The translations under genes were made by a program, and so were the position numbers. Shown one piece after another: positions 21,396 through 33,763 of a stretch of DNA of 64,000 nt. The stretch is taken from NCBI RefSeq assembly GCF_003711515.1, contig NW_021167082.1, forward strand, positions 1,187,310-1,251,309, read 5' to 3'. The notes below the pieces were generated by a model. It was not told the DNA's origin. It was given only the letters and a program-made list of their open reading frames with translations, and did not search any database. Position 1 is the stretch's first letter. Each line of letters opens with the position of its first letter. Origin of the DNA: Sodiomyces alkalinus F11. Its lineage: Eukaryota > Ascomycota > Sordariomycetes > Glomerellales > Plectosphaerellaceae.

Positions 21396-22908
21396 TTACC
21401 ACTGATGCCGTTGCCAATCTTCTTGCGGCGAGTCGTGATGGTCGGCCGGATTGTAATAGCCATATACTGGCCGCTCGGGAGGAAGGATTTCGGGAACGGG
21501 TGGGTTTTGCGCGACAGGTTGAATGTTACCAGCCGCGGGATCCACTTCTTTCAACTCGTATAACTCGTCCACAACGCCTTTGCCCTTGACGTCTTGCCAC
21601 ATGGGTGAGGGCTCGGGCCCGCCAAAGGCAACGCCGATTTCACGCATGTCCTGCACCGGGGACCGGGGAAGTTTGTTGTCGCTAGGCCACTGCATGTGTT
21701 TCGCCTCTACCGCGGTGTCTGGGCTGTTGAATTGCGACGAGTAAGGGGAGAAGTATCTCGTTGAGAACTTCTCCGTGCTGACGCTTTGCGGGGAGTTATC
21801 CCAATCCCGCAACGGCTTCTGACTCTGAGGCGTGTCGTCCCAGGTCCGCGGGGGTTTCTGGTTGGCCGGGTTGTCGAAGTAACTACCCCCCGAGGTGTTG
21901 ATGGGCGTCGGCCAACCGCCGGCTCGTTTCTTCATCTTGGTCTCAAGGTCTCTCATGAACGCCCTGCGCTTCCTCTTTCCGTTCCAGATGATAAAAGCGC
22001 CGGCGACTGTCAGGATGAGGACCAAGGACCCGAAAGCGATTCCCACCCGAGCGTTGAGATCGAGCGGGCCGGGATAGTAGTTGGGGATGAAAGTGGCCGT
22101 GGGCGTCGGATCGGTGATGTTCACCGGAAAGACGGAGAAAGGCGTGCCGTCGACGGAGACAGGAGTCCCGTTTGGAGGGCGCTGCTCACACCCTGCTTGT
22201 AAGACGGTGAGGACTGTTGGTGTTGTGTCTACAAGTTAGCGCTGTCACTCTTCACAGTTCCAAGTACATGACGCACAATTGGAGATAAAATGGTGGTCAT
22301 CGACCCGTAGACACTCCAAGCATCGCGGCAGCTGATCGTAAATCCAAGCACCGCAATAGCCATACGCGGTGGAGTTGCTCGCAAGGTTGTTATGCATGAT
22401 GGCGTGTTGGAGTGGTTCGCATGCAGTGCTGGCAAGGAGGACAATAGGTCAATGATATGCGACCCGGGGCTTCAACCGGAACCAGGAGCACTTTTTCACT
22501 TACCTTGTCAGGCAGGGACCAGACAACGCAAAGTCATTCTCAGGATACCCAAAGACACAGTACGACACAGCATAACGGAGGTTATCTGGCTCAGAGCATA
22601 AGTGTAAGAATGATTGCAGGACGGGTAGATCATCGCGGATCTTCGCAGAGCTTACATAGGAGCCATTGTGTGTCGTGCTCGATGCCGGTGGTATAGCCAC
22701 TCCTCAACTGGCAAGTGGTGCACTGCTGGAAGACAACACCTTCGGCGGAGCTTGCGTAATCCTCTTCCTTACAAACGATGTCGTCGGGTGTCGTGGAATC
22801 GAGGACATTGCCGCATAACCCCTGGCATGGCGAGCCGTTCGCGACGAGAATCGCGGCTCCCTGGCCCAAAATCAGACCGAGGATGAGCGCCCGGCTCGCG
22901 AGATACAT
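21396..22908 (-). CDS. cysteine-rich single-pass membrane protein (paralog A)
   Basis: Four exons: complement(join(21396..22228,22277..22428,22504..22585,22656..22908)), 439 aa. It has an N-terminal signal peptide (YLASRALILGLILGQGAAIL) and a cysteine-rich ectodomain to about residue 220 with CQGLC, DIVCKEEDY..AEG, CTTC, PRCLECL and LQAGCEQ. A transmembrane helix follows at about 224-246 (VGIAFGSLVLILTVAGAFIIW), then a basic stop-transfer KRKRR and a long Pro/Ser-rich cytoplasmic tail. Family unknown to me. The same cysteine pattern, two intron positions and layout recur in the gene at 33764-35567, so the two are paralogs. The architecture suggests a cell-surface sensor or wall-associated receptor-like protein; this is inference. 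Paralog A has one intron more than B. Confidence 0.85.
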
Positions 22909-24455
22909 TTCGGGCGGACGACTTGAAAATAGGTCTCAACTGTTGGGGTGCGGTCTTCTTTGCGAGGGGTAGACTCGACGAGAGGTACCAAAAGACCCGT
23001 GTCGATTCGAAAAGTTCCGTGGTATCCGAACTTCGTGTCACAGCCCCGGTGTAAGGGGCCGCAAAGACAGATTTCCCTCCGATGATGCGTAGAATGGTCA
23101 AGATTAGAAGCGATTAACGGAATTCGAATTCGAAACCCGAGCGGCTAGCGACCGGACGTGGTCGAGACAGTCTTCATATGTATTCCAAGGTCACAAGAAG
23201 AAGCGGGAAAAGGGGGCCCGAGCGGTCAAAAAAGAGCGACAACCGCGAGGTGGTGGCTCTTAAGAGAAGCGCCGCCATGAGCTCTCATCACCTGTCTTGT
23301 TTGGTGATATTGCAGCTTGTGGCTGTTGGTGCAAAGCAGACGGGATCGATCACAAGTGGCACTGCCCGTGCCGGGGTATCTACACTTGCTTGGCCCCCAA
23401 GGTCGGGGTGCCCGGCATGGAACTTCATATTGCCTGTGCAAGTCGTCTGCGGGATGGTTTATTAGGGCAACACCAGACGCCACACTCAGGTTTATCTACG
23501 GAGTGCCCTACCACCCTACCTCTTGTTGCTTGTTGTCTCTACCCGTCTTTGTCTTCTCCATCCGATTGCCGCCGTGATTCAAGGTGGCAGTCTCTTTGTA
23601 CAGCCAATAGGAACCCGCTATATTGCCAAGACGATGTGCTGAATGCAAGGTATTGTCGCAATTCACACGCACTAACCAGTTCAGTGTGGGACTGTCTTTA
23701 CCACCATATCATTGGTGACTGTCTGGTTGGTTGATCACCAAACGGTGGTGGGATGACCCGGCACCATAACCTCACTTTCTATCGCTAAATAAACGTATAC
23801 CTGTACGAATTTACCTATCATTTGCCAAACAACTGATAAGATCAATATGGTCTGCCTCACTGTGAGCATAGACGGTGGTGGGGGCCCGGGCCCAGCCTCC
23901 CTCCATTTGCGGTGTGGTATACCTAGTGCGTAAGGTATGTAGGTTTAAACCATTATTACTTACATATGGCAGACATGCCAAACTCTATCACGCATATGGC
24001 TCTACTTTAAGCGCAATGCAAGTGTCTAGGACGTAAAGGACAGAATCGACGTCGCACAGAGAAAATCAACTTATGCATACGACGTTGATGGAGTATATTT
24101 AAGTTGTATCCTTGGAACACAATCTTCACATACATAAGGTGGCATAACTATAGATTCGTTTATCGTTTATATTTTAGATGTGGAATAGATCACGCAGCGA
24201 TTGAATACCTAAATCCCGTCTCGACGCCCGTTTCATGAGCATGCTTTCCCACACATATGAGAACACATATTCCCGAATATCATAGCCATCTTCCCCCCCA
24301 ACGACCGAACTCCTGGCTGAAAATTGTGGCGTGGACCGCTGTCTTGGGCCTGTCTTTAAGAGACTGGCCATATGCAGAAAAGAGAAAAGAGAGACGGAAG
24401 ATAGTAAAAGAAAACTACAAAGCAAAAGTAAGATCAAAAAGATGGTTTTAGCAAC
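22909..24455. other. intergenic
   Basis: About 1.5 kb with no supported gene. A cysteine-rich frame at 23297-23734 has no ATG start. Promoter of paralog A is expected at the left end and the NTA1-like 3' UTR at the right end. Confidence 0.55.
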
Positions 24456-27400
24456 TCAGGCAGCTATCGAGTTGTGAGTGGCAGTGGCCTCATTTGTCTC
24501 CCCATTCGTGCACCTTGACTGGGCGACCTCGTCTGGTATGGGCGCCAAGGCCGCCTCATTTGAGATTCCGTTGTAGCTTCCCGCAATAACAAGGGCGGCC
24601 TTCGGAGTCTGCGCTTCATGAAACAGCGGCGACGGCGTTCGAGCGGAATTTGACTCCAATGTTTCAGCTTGGGAGCTTGTTTCGCTTGTTGGACGTCCAT
24701 GGGAATCCAAGTACTCAGGGGCCTTGCTGGCAGATCTCCCTGAACTATCTGACGTCTCTGTATGTCTTACAGTCGGGGCGTCAAGAGACGCGAGAGATGC
24801 CATATGCGATGACGACATATTCGCCCCATCGCGAGTAGAGCTGCCTCCCGCATGTCCCCCATGAACAGGACAGCTGGGTGAAATGATCGATTCGACCTTC
24901 TCAAACCCCTGCTCCGGGCAGCTTGAAAGTTTCTTAGAGGAGCTAGAAGTATTGGAGTTGTGAGACTTGTTGGACCTGTCGGACCTGTTGGACCTGTCGG
25001 ACCTGTCGGACCTGTTCGACCTGTTGGAACGGTTGGATTTGTTGGACGCCTGGGAGATGCTAGATCCCTCGCGGTCGACCAACCCCGTCAGTTCTTCGTT
25101 GTTTGTCAACTCTTTGCTATGAGGCGTCTCTGTCGGTACGAATATTGGGGGAGAGAAGCCCGTCTCTGGTTGCCGGCCACGCGAGGCAGTTCGAATACCA
25201 TTGCGGCCTGGGGTTCTAGATCTATCACGAGCGTTGCGGGATTGAATGTTCTCCTCCTCGGCGGCAGATCTCGATCTTGTATGGCCGAGACGCGACATGG
25301 GCCTTGAATGCTCGAGAGCCTGTCGAGCATTCAAGACCCGCGTGTCGTTGGACAAGATGCTCGGACTAGCAGCAATTAGAATGGACGAAACGCCCTCAGC
25401 TGGGCGGCTCCTGCTACAGTTGCGGGATTTAGGCGAGCGCGGCCGATCCGGGAACGCCGCATTGAGCTCGTCTGGCGACGCCCCGCCATTTTCGCCTGCT
25501 GTTGCCCTCTGGGAAAAGTGTTCTAGATGTCGTAAGGCGGCAGATGTGACATCGCGATGTGATGCTGACGAATCGGAACGGCCGTGGTTCCGCGATCGGC
25601 TCGTGTTACGGGATTTTGGAGATGATGGTCGAGGTGCATGTGCCTCCCTAATCCTGTCTCGCGCAGCGTTGCGATCTTCTGCGCCGGACTTCGTGGGCTG
25701 CGACTTGCTGAAGTTCCGAGGAGGGGTTCCAGACTCAGCACGGGGTGGCTCCTTTGATGCGGAGCCGTCGTCCTTCCAGGTTTTGTTGCTACTGGTGCAC
25801 GACCGGACAGTATGAGAGCTGCTGGGACGGTTGACTGGGTCACTTTGCTGCGCCCATGCAGCCTCCTGACGAGACGTGATCTGCCCAACTAAGGTGGATT
25901 TAGTGGTGGGAGGCCACCTGAAACTTCGCTGCTCGACGGGTGTATGCAACACGTTGTTTGGGTCCAGAAATAAAGACGGTGACATTGGCGAGGCTAAGTC
26001 ATCGAAAGGAGTAATGGGACTGTAGTAATCTTGGCTCTGCGTAATCGAAACCTGGCCTCCATAGATCTTCTTGTCCGGGAGTCTTCGCGGATATCCGCTT
26101 AAAGGAGCACCGCTGTCTGGGTACGGCGTGCTCTCCGCGGGGGGACGTTCGTTCGACCTGACAGATTGATTCGACTGGACTGAGTGAACCGATTGAACCG
26201 AGCGTAGAGAGTGCACAGAGTAGGCTGACTGGCTACTGAGCGGCTGCGGACTCAAAGCCTGCCAGGGTTGCAGTGGTGGTGATTGTGGAATGATCAATTT
26301 CGGGCGAAGTGCCATCGGAGTCGGGCTCGGTGCACTTGGAGTGGGTATGTCAAAGCTGTCCCCACCTGGCGAGCGTGCAGTCGAAGGTTGCGAGGCCTGG
26401 CTGGGGGGTGCCTCATGGAAAGGCGGTGGTGGAGGAATATTGACTAGCGGTGCTGGCTTAGCCTTCTTTGTTGATGCTGAGTGATTTGAAGACTCCGTAG
26501 CGTTCTTTGTGGATGCTGTGCGGTTTGAAGATTCCGAGGTAGTAGGTTGGGGCGCAGACGGTGGACGAGGAGTCCTCGATTCACGGGGTTCGCTCTGAGT
26601 TTCGACAACGTCTTCGCCTTCCGGGCGATGCAGGAGCTTGCCATATGGGGTGTGGTCAGTGTCCACGACAAGGAGCTCCTTTTGGCCTCGACCGAGAAGA
26701 CCGTAGACTTTCACCTCGCCACTTTGAATGCCGACAACGGCACTCGTCCCGGCATATACAGCATCATCTTCTGTGCCTGTTCTGTTACAGAAGACGACGA
26801 TAATCTCTTCATCGTTCTCGGCGCGAATGAGTGGCTCCAAACGGGTGACCCAGTACGTCAGGGTTTCCATGTCCGGTTCATTGGGCATTCGGCTGAAAAG
26901 TCGTCCATCTTCGCGCGTCATCCAAGCCATAGACACGATGACGAAGTTGGACTGATACTCGAGAATGTGGAAGGCGAATTCGAAGGCATGCCATGGCGCC
27001 TCAAACTTGTAGGGACTAATTCGAATGTCAATATCGTGTGCACCGAAATAAAGATTATAGAGCTTTACTCACTTGATGTCCATGCCTGAGAGGAAAGAGT
27101 TAGTATAGATCTAATGCCCGTGGAATGACAGTAAATGAGGTGAGCAACTTACAAATTCCTATGGATGTATGTCCAAGTCCCGGAATGTAGCCCTCATGAA
27201 ACCCCTCATTTCCTTCCAATGCCCAGGTCTCGTCGGTGTAATAGAGAAAGCTCTTGCGGTAATTAGCGATGGTCTCACCATCACCGTTGACGACAATAGC
27301 CGAGTTGTAGTACTCCGGTCCAGTTGGCCATTTTCCTGACACATCTACCTTCTCCGGGTAGCCGACGGTGACGATGCAGTTGTATTTCAAGGCGGTAGTG

Positions 27401-27805
27401 CGGGCCCAAAGCGAGGTAATGCCAGAGCCGGAAGGTTCAAGGTAAGGCGAAATGTGTTCTAGGGATTTGAAGTTGTAACCTGCCACGCGTTAGCGTCCCG
27501 CCCTTTGCTCGCCAGTCTTGACCTATCGTCGTCAGGTTTCGCAAATGTTATGCTCGCGCACGATGCGACCGCGCCCAGTGCTAAGGTGAAACGGCGACGA
27601 CAAGAAAAAGAAAAAAGAAAACTTGGAAGTAGTGGACCAGAAAAGAGCAGAAACGGCATCTCGACTCACCAGAGAAAGCCAGTTCCGGGAGAACCAGAAT
27701 GTCAAGTTCCTCAGGGTTCGCCTTGCTCAGGACAGCATCAGCTCTGTTAAGGTTGTTGTCAACGTCGCCTACCTGGGGCGCAAACTGAAGGCACCCGATC
27801 CTCAT
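24456..27805 (-). CDS. NTA1: carbon-nitrogen hydrolase, protein N-terminal amidase (NTA1-like) with long disordered tail
   Basis: Four exons: complement(join(24456..27015,27073..27085,27153..27479,27670..27805)), 1011 aa. Residues 1 to about 290 are a nitrilase-fold amidase with the Glu-Lys-Cys triad E41 (LPELAFSG), K121 (NYRKSFLYYTDE) and C155 (GICMDINPYKFEAPW). Yeast Nta1 deamidates N-terminal Asn and Gln, feeding the N-degron pathway. The NPYKFEAPW context fits that branch. The Cys155 codon is split T|GC by an intron, and the following exon is only 13 nt. Without removing its downstream intron the frame reads straight into TGA. The remaining roughly 700 residues are Ser/Pro/Arg-rich and disordered, with an SNRSDRS repeat, unlike the compact yeast enzyme (457 aa from memory). 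A separate function of the tail is unknown. Confidence 0.85.
24966..25048 (-). repeat. 9-bp coding repeat in NTA1-like tail
   Basis: About eight tandem 9-bp units of the type CTGTYGGAC on the plus strand, encoding Ser-Asn/Asp-Arg triplets in the disordered tail. Probable length polymorphism by slippage. Confidence 0.8.
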
Positions 27806-30800
27806 CTTCGCTAATTGTCAACTAAAGCCGCCCGCTTGAAAAAGAAGCGAAGAGGAGAAAGCGCGACAACCAGCTCGCCTCGACGATACGAGTCTGATGT
27901 GTCTGACGAGGATGAGCGCAACATGGACAGAGGTGGGGTTAGTGGGGATTTTAGGGAGAATGGAGAGAGAAAGGGGATAAGGTCAGTTTGGGGGGTAATT
28001 AGTGCTAATCAAGTATTGTTATGAGGGCAGCGAGAAGAAAGAGGAGCCCAAGTAAGTACTTCGTACCGCCTCCTGAATGACGCCGAGGATGGCTGGAGGA
28101 GGGAGAACCACTGGCAGAATACTGGCCTGGCTCTTGGTGGAAGAAGCATCCCTAATCATTAACTGTACGAAGTAGTGTAGGGATTAGATATGCATGTTGG
28201 TCCTAATGATGCGCGAGCTGGGTGGAGCCGAGCTGAAAGATACAACCAACGAGGGGCCCGCAGTAAGCGCCAAATTCACTCGGCCGACAAGTCCCATCAG
28301 TGTTGAGGATTCATTGTCTTCGCCGCACCTTCATTACTTTGTCTCCCCGGCCCCCGGCGGTATCCTCCACATATTTCCCCGTCTATACTCGACTTCGTGC
28401 AATGATAGGCTGCAAAATAATTATGTGATTGTTAAGGGAACAGACTGTCGGGACAGCACCGTGGTCTGAGGGCTAAGTGTGCAGCTCATCCGGCTTAGCC
28501 GGCGAATGAGCGACAAATCCCTTTGTCTACTCGGTCACCCGAAAGACCAAGTTTGTCTGTCCTGCCAACGAATATTGCGCCGTCTTTCGAGCCTTGCACT
28601 GGTTCCACCGAGGTCGATCATAGGTTGGCCTTTAAATGCGCAGTTGGTATTACGAACTGCCTCAAACTTTTGCAAAGGGGGTGTGAACTGTGTGACTGTA
28701 ACTGTACGCCGTATAAATTCGCGTCATCCGCTCCAGATACATGGGAGGAAAACACAGGAAAAGAAAGAAAAAAGAGCTTTGTAAATTCAAATATAAGAAC
28801 CCAAAAAGGAAAAGGAAGGGGAAAAGAGGAAAGAGGAAATGCCAAGGATATCAGTGACTAGGTAGGTACCTACCTTACAACGTAGGATCATGTAGTTCGT
28901 ACCACCTACTCCACGGGGAAAGTATCAAGTTGGGTGCCTGGAGCCTTCCTTGCGTGGGGGTGTCGTGGCTCATCCGTGTTCTGCATCCGCCAGTGGTCAC
29001 GCGATTCTAGGACCAGTGCCTTTCGCAGCATTCATTGAAGTCATATACGTACTGGTCTACGGAGTACATATACTCGCCAGATGGACGGATACGATCGACA
29101 GAATAACAAATGGCTACATTTGTTGGGAGACTCATGCCATGGAGAAGCATATGTACCTTAGGTAGGTTCTGGTGTGGGGCCGATGGTCGTCCAATAGCCT
29201 ACCTGTACGTTGGTACCTTATCCATAAGCGCTCAAATCCTCACCGCATTCTGTTTTGGCAATATACGTGCCAAGCGTGGATCTTCCTCCAGCCCTTTTTC
29301 TGCTCGATTGGCCCAATACGCGATATTCGGGGGTTTGTTCTTATCCCTGTCGGTTCTCACCAATAACAGACCCCGCCTCCCCTTTGCCACGATTCGTTCT
29401 AGCGCCAACAGCCCATCCAAGCGTGCATATTCCACGAAGTGTCAGCCCTGACACACACAACGAGGTCGAGTACTGTTCTCCGCTTCAACGGAGTTAACCT
29501 CTCATCTTGCTACTTATCAAGATGATATTCCGAAACAACAGCCGAGAGCCGCGTCTATTGAGCTTGTCTGTTATCTCGCCTTGTTGGCCCGATGTGAGGA
29601 CCGGTGATCACTGATAGGTTCTTTGGGACTTCATCGGGGATACCCCGTGACGTCGGTCGTGGTTGTCTTCCGAATCTCACGCTACACTAGCGCCATTTAT
29701 TGCCTAATGCAGTTCTAAAACACGTGTATGTCGTTTCAAGCTTCATTTTTTCTCTTTCCATGGTCGTGGCGATCGTGACGCTTGGTCCAGGTTAACATGA
29801 CATGTCAGAGGGCTCCGAGTGATTGGAATGGGCGGGGTGCCTTAAAGCGATTGTCAACCACAACTTACAATGTTGGCCGTCGATCGACCGACCTTCTTTC
29901 ATCTTCATTCCTTGGCCTTTTCCAGCCTGCGGTCTGGCGGTTCAATGCTTGCCAATGACTTCCCCAACTACACTGCAACAAAAACCTACTGACCCGCAAA
30001 CCAGACAGGCGGAACTGGAAAGCCGGGCCTGTGATATAGTCATGGGTCATAGTCACAGTGCGTCGCTTGGTGTTTGACTTTTATTTCGCCACAGGCTCTT
30101 TTTTCTGTCAGTCCGGTTCTCTATCCCTCGTTCTCGAGTGCCCGTAGGTCACCAAACTGCCCGCCAACCCTCGACACGTCCTTCATTGATACCGAAGCTC
30201 CACTTCCAGGCTACTGGTCGTGGCCCTAGGTTTAGGAACTCCGAACCAATAGCAGTCCAATCTGATGTGGCAAAGACGATAAATCTTTGTTTCTTCAGCC
30301 ATTGTCATATCGAGTAAAGCGTCTCGACGTTCAAAGCGGGTAGAAATCGACACTGTTGGAGGCTTTTACCAGTAACATCATCGTGTGTGTATCGTGGAAA
30401 ATGGGCTCGAGTGGCCTAACCCGAGACTGCAATCCACGAGACTTGAGAATTGTTTGCGCAGCGGTTCTGTTGTCAATGTCTCATGTATCAGGAACAAATG
30501 GGCACAAATCGCCACGGTGAAGTTTGCCTCGGACCGCCTTATCCCCAATAATTGGAATATATACTTTTGTATCCAGCAATATATCTACCTACCCGGGTTT
30601 GGGGGTTTATAGGCTACTAAAGGTTAGAGCACCGGTGACTGGCCAGACCTAGAACTTTATGTTGGTAGCTGTCCTGACCTGGCTCTGGTCAGGGTGAAAT
30701 TCTCGTTCGAGCTCTGACGTACAACTCCCCTCCCTAGGTGGGTAGGCATGCTTTCTCTGAAGTTTTGTCGTGACGTGTAGTTTATCCCAAATCAGCCGAG

Positions 30801-33763
30801 GTAAATGAGGTATGAATTGCCAAATAGGCTCTACTCCAACAAGAGCCCTGGCTGAGCCGAAAGATGCTCAGCGTGAGTTTCATGTACGCTTCACGTTTAC
30901 CATTGCAGGAGTGAACTTCGCTCAGACCAGCATCTAGCTTGCTGCCTCATCGTAGCCCGTGAGGGTAGTGGTCATAAATTAGCAGCACCGAAGCAGAAGT
31001 TAGACGGTGAAGCCCAAGGAATAGACACTGACCACACTGAACAGGGGAACTAGAACGGGGAAGATATTGCGGCTGCTTGCTGGCGAGAACTCCGGTGACA
31101 CGACAAGTTAGACAGCCATGCAACAAGCAAACGGCACAGCTTAATATACAGTGACAATCAGCAGAGCCCAAGCCTGCCTAGGCGGGCGTGAACGGCGAAA
31201 GGGTCTTCACGAATAATGCAGAGGGTTGGCCGGTTATTTTCCATTTAGTCACTGCCCAGCCGCAAGCGGGCCCGCAAGGCAAGACCAGTTAGAAAACGAA
31301 CGGCAAGGCTACCATGGCCATTGAATCAACTCAATCTAATTCCGTGGAGCTGGAGGAGTGAACCACTCCTTGAAACGCCACATACCAACGCAAAAACAGA
31401 ACTGGCCAGTGTGCCAGAGTCTCTGCATATCAATGAGCCATTTCTAATACCAAGAACCTACATGATAGTACCTTAGCTGTTACCGGGTGGACGTTTTGAG
31501 GCCAGTTTTGCCCGCCTTCTATTTGTGCAACACTGGCTGCACTTGCATGGGTCTTTGGCTGTCGTTCGGCTTCATACTAGCACGAGGTATAGTCATTCGC
31601 TGCAGCATAAAGAAAGGGTTGGGTGAAGTTAAACCCTGGAGAGAGAAACGTTCGAAGAGTCGAGAAGAGGAAAAGAAGAGAATAGCCAGACTTCATAAGC
31701 AGCCGGGTGGCCAACATTCCTGGGCTAGTCTGGTCGTCCGTCGTCAAGACACGCACAGCCTGGAGGATGCGTGACGTGAGGGCGGATTGGCATCCTTCAT
31801 CACCTTCTAGACGTACAGGCAGCATCTCATGGGTTTCAATTAAGAACTTTGCTCAATCTCATCGAGTGATTGCTTCCCTAAATTGCCTGGGAACAGCCCA
31901 GGTGCAGAATGATTGGCCTGAGAATGGGGTGAGAAGGGAGCTCGGTATAAGTTTTCAGATAAAATCAACTTGTTGATAAGGTATGAAGCTTGTATCACAG
32001 TACGGCGTCACCTTGACGCGTAGACCAGGTAAAATCTTCAAGTCGTTCGCCACAGGGCTAACTAAGGATTAACAACGTCCGGAAGCTGCGAGATATGGGA
32101 ACGGGATTGAAACCATCTTAATAAGGGGTCGAGTAAACTAAGCCAGTGGGCATTTCGTGTCTGCGAGGTTCGTATTGACTGCATTGAGAGTCCAGATCTC
32201 TCGAGCCGTGTTTGACAAAATTATTACCCTTAGATTTACATGTCAACGATGCCCTGAGAAAATCAAGCGCCCTCGGACGCCGAGCCAAGATAATACCTCG
32301 GAAACGCACAGAGGTTCAGCCTCGAGAATTGAAAGCGCAAGAAGAGCCCAGTATCGTCACTTTTCCATTCACAACAATGGAAGATCTATGGAAGATAAAT
32401 GGGCTGCATGTCTCGCAACGGCTATCACATTTGCTTCTATTCCTGGCCCGGGGGCGAGATCCGGGGCGGGACGTGACTTGGCGCAACATTAGCTGCTCGA
32501 TTACCTAGGGCTGTCCGAACACCAGATGACTTGCTGTGAGCGGGACGTACAGCAGGAGATCTGGTGTCGCGATGGTGCGTGGCCGGGGTGCTTCTCCGAA
32601 GTTGCTGTCTGTAGCCCATCTGATGTTGGCGGCATGGGAAGAGGGAGCTGGCTACCTTAAGGTATGGAGGTATTCCGTTTCTAGCACTGATACCTATCTG
32701 CCCGCCCAGACTTGGAACTGCACCGATGGCCTGATTTCCCCGCTCGTAGGGGTTACCTTCCCGGAAGGGTGTGTGTGCGACCTGTCGTTATGTGTGGAAT
32801 GGCTGGGTGGTTACTAACGGGCCAAAGGCATCTGAGAAAGCAGACCTCACGGGAGTGGATCCATATCTAAGGTAGGTGCCATGAGTGGTGGAATGGCGTG
32901 CGGTACGTACCATTGAGCCGGGCGGCGTCTTCAACTTCTCTCCCGCAGTTGTGGGATCTCGGCCAATCATACATCGAGACCCCTGTGTCCCCGCCTGTTT
33001 TCTGCAGCTTACCGCCCGGTACAACTTCTTACGGTCTAATTGGTTCTTCTCAGGGATGCTAAGAAAGCCCAGAAAGCTGGCCGATATTTGATTGGGCCGA
33101 GCTCCGGACCCGCTATCTTGGTGCTTCGGTTCGGACCCTGGCACCATGCTACTATTCTAAGATATCTACCCAACTTTGATGTCCCGTTCTGCCCACGACT
33201 CAAACTTGAAGGATACATGCGTTATATCGCGACGGGACGAAGCACCCTCAGGTAATGACTGGCTGCGGAACATGTACCTTACTTGGGGGGAGTTCGGATC
33301 TGGCGGGCAACGTGGTTAGCTGACGACGCACATTCAATTAGTCGCCCAGTGCCACATGCCGAGTAGGGTTTGTCCGAATTTAGGATCAACACCCTACCCT
33401 ACGAAGATGGAGGTTGGCTTTGAAGGAACTGTCGCCCTCCGTGAATAACTAATAACCCCGTATCTCGCATACGTATACTAGGCCTGCACCAAGGTTGGTC
33501 CCTCCTTCGTTTATTATCTGGCTATGACTAGATTCTCGTCGCGAAGGATCTTGATTCATCCCTTCCACCATATACTCTTGTTTCTCTCTTTCTTGCTGAC
33601 GAAGATTCGACTGTCCTGACATGCAGATGATTCCAATGTCATAGTCCGACCCCTCTCCCGAGACGATTATCCTCACTTCCGACTTTCGCATCCTACTTCT
33701 CTTCTCGCCCCCCTTTGTTTCCGCCGCACCCTCCGTGGTGGTTAGAAACTGCCTTGGCTCACG
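27806..33763. other. long intergenic region (about 6 kb), no gene recognised
   Basis: No frame here has a recognisable domain, plausible start plus splice pattern, or homology I can recall. It is rich in TACCTTAGGTA-type motifs (near 28860, 29156, 29213, 32650, 32868, 33275) and holds a compact hairpin at 28484-28511. No RIP signature and no tRNA found. It could contain a noncoding RNA, a fast-evolving short gene or long regulatory regions. The left end must hold the NTA1-like promoter and the right end that of paralog B. Confidence 0.5.
28484..28511. repeat. hairpin in the gene-poor region
   Basis: Outer arms GCTCAT (28484-28489) and ATGAGC (28506-28511), inner arms CCGGC (28490-28494) and GCCGG (28498-28502), a 3-nt loop TTA and a 3-nt bulge CGA. 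11 bp of pairing in total. Function unknown. Confidence 0.5.

Noticed and set aside
23297..23734. 145-codon cysteine-rich frame
   Set aside because: Begins at TTG with no upstream in-frame ATG, no signal peptide, and the cysteines show no regular spacing.
27815..28024. 69-codon basic/acidic frame divergent from the NTA1-like gene
   Set aside because: Starts at TTG, no domain, and lies in the presumed promoter.
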